A stretch of 64,000 nt of DNA, from assembly GCA_016714605.1 (NCBI GenBank), contig JADKDL010000016.1, positions 76,820 through 140,819 on the forward strand. The letters run 5' to 3'. This document shows positions 63,154 through 64,000 of the stretch, piece by piece. A program made the translations under genes and the position numbers. This DNA comes from Bacteroidales bacterium (GTDB taxonomy: Bacteria > Bacteroidota > Bacteroidia > Bacteroidales > UBA1715). A model generated the notes under the pieces. The model ran no database searches and was not told the DNA's origin. It was given only the letters and a program-made list of their open reading frames with translations. Within the stretch, counting starts at the first letter, position 1, and each line of letters opens with the position of its first letter.

Positions 63154-63993
63154 ATGAAATATATAATTAAGCCCTTTTTTCTATTGTTGATGAGCATTTC
63201 AATAGCATGTTTCTATTCATGTAATTCAGATGGTAGTCAGTCTGATGCAGATGGAGAGTTAGACAAAAATGCGCAAGATGCACTAGATTCATCAGAGACA
63301 AAATTGATAAAATTTAATGATGTTGTTTTTAGTATACCATCTCCATATCAGTTTGCTTTTTTCATTAAAGGACTCGGAATAAGTTACAATAAAGAATATT
63401 TAAACTCCTCAAAGAGTGTAAGAAATTACACATCGTCCTTTAAACAAGGTATAAATATGGGTATTTATGGAACAGATTTAGGATATTTAAATATCTATGA
63501 ACAAGTTCCCGATGCAGTTGAATATTTTGCAACCCTAAAAGTATTATCTCAAGATGTTGGCATTTCTAATACATTTGACGCTACAACACTTGAGCGTATT
63601 GAAAGAAATATGGGCAATAAAGACTCACTTTTGTATATTTTATCAAACAAATATAGAGAAGCCGATGCGTCTCTAAAAGATAATGATAGAAATAGTATAG
63701 CTGTACTAATACTTGCAGGTGGGTGGATAGAAAGTTTGTACATCATGGTAGAGATTGCTAAAGAAACTAATAGAGCAGAGGTAGTACAGAAAATTGCAGA
63801 GCAAAAACATTCGTTGGAAAATTTAATTAAAATACTTGCTCCGTTTAATAGTATATCGGCAGACTATAAGTTTTTGATTGATAAATTAATAGATATTGCT
63901 TATATTTATGATGGTGTGTCGTATCATTATGAGTTTAAAGAGCCAACAGTAGAGCCTCAAAATAAACTTAACAATTGTAAACAGCGTTTCTAA
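63154..63993 (+). CDS. Hypothetical helical lipoprotein (possibly frameshifted at its 3' end)
   Basis: This 279-residue protein has a lipobox (ACFYSC), an acidic linker, then a helical body with ISYNKEYLNSSKSVRNY, FKQGINMGIYGTDLGYLNIY and ILAGGWIESLYI segments. This pattern is common in a Bacteroidota lipoprotein family of unknown function. Family members, as I remember them, continue for about 30-40 residues with a TxIxSS-like strand and a helix. Here the frame ends after KLNNCKQRF, while the +1 frame reads LTIVNSVSKME to the window edge, so one extra base near 63963 is suspected. The true end may lie beyond the window. Confidence 0.65.
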   Translation: MKYIIKPFFLLLMSISIACFYSCNSDGSQSDADGELDKNAQDALDSSETKLIKFNDVVFSIPSPYQFAFFIKGLGISYNKEYLNSSKSVRNYTSSFKQGINMGIYGTDLGYLNIYEQVPDAVEYFATLKVLSQDVGISNTFDATTLERIERNMGNKDSLLYILSNKYREADASLKDNDRNSIAVLILAGGWIESLYIMVEIAKETNRAEVVQKIAEQKHSLENLIKILAPFNSISADYKFLIDKLIDIAYIYDGVSYHYEFKEPTVEPQNKLNNCKQRF

Positions 63994-64000
63994 AATGGAA

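Overview
The window reads as a low-GC (about 30% by eye) chromosomal segment from an uncultured or lightly studied member of the Bacteroidota, probably Bacteroidales-like. The reasons are a SusC/SusD pair, type IX secretion (T9SS) C-terminal sorting domains of both type A and type B, carboxypeptidase-regulatory-like N-domains on outer-membrane proteins, promoters fitting TTTG-N(17-23)-TAnnTTTG, and A-rich leaders instead of Shine-Dalgarno sites. No phage, transposase, CRISPR or rRNA was seen; one tRNA (Lys-TTT) is present.

Layout. 1-9100: a surface module. It has two tandem, near-identical right-handed beta-helix proteins that end in one dockerin-like calcium loop (the first is cut by the window edge), then two large T9SS-sorted proteins with Ig-like, cohesin-like and dockerin-like parts. 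An intergenic cluster of inverted repeats lies between the tandem copies. 9300-15760: SusC, SusD and a frameshifted SusE-like lipoprotein, i.e. a glycan-uptake locus without an adjacent polysaccharidase. 15800-32100: housekeeping and envelope genes (VC0807-like membrane protein, sugar-nucleotidyltransferase, lipB, a VanX-SPOR dipeptidase, DPP4-type peptidase, GNAT, recJ, DUF2147, DUF5686, a receiver protein, a GH3-CBM6 glucosidase with a cytochrome b5-like partner, a CDGSH protein). 32800-45000: tRNA-Lys, lipoproteins, a BASS transporter, an acyltransferase, a NagZ-like GH3, PduO, a TPR protein, a T9SS type B protein and a broken DUF6702 gene. 45300-55760: XRE-cupin regulator plus aminotransferase, sensor kinases, a broken TonB-dependent receptor, SUI1 and MmcQ-like proteins.

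55800-60400 is the most unusual part. It is a tight minus-strand cluster: thioredoxin lipoprotein, ArsM-like methyltransferase, a 31-residue Cys-containing peptide, a strong hairpin, a radical SAM/SPASM enzyme, a DUF1847 protein, and a CPPC thioredoxin joined to a thioredoxin reductase that has no start codon of its own. This looks like a peptide-maturation (RiPP-like) or thiol/metalloid system with dedicated reductants. I do not recognise it as a described pathway. The window closes with a tail-specific protease (two frameshifts) and a lipoprotein.

At least seven genes are interrupted. Six contain frameshifts (seven breakpoints in all), and six of the seven breakpoints are removed by deleting one base; three of these lie in A6-A9 runs. 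The seventh gene has an in-frame stop. Whether this reflects sequencing error, pseudogenes or transcriptional slippage cannot be settled from sequence alone and affects several calls.
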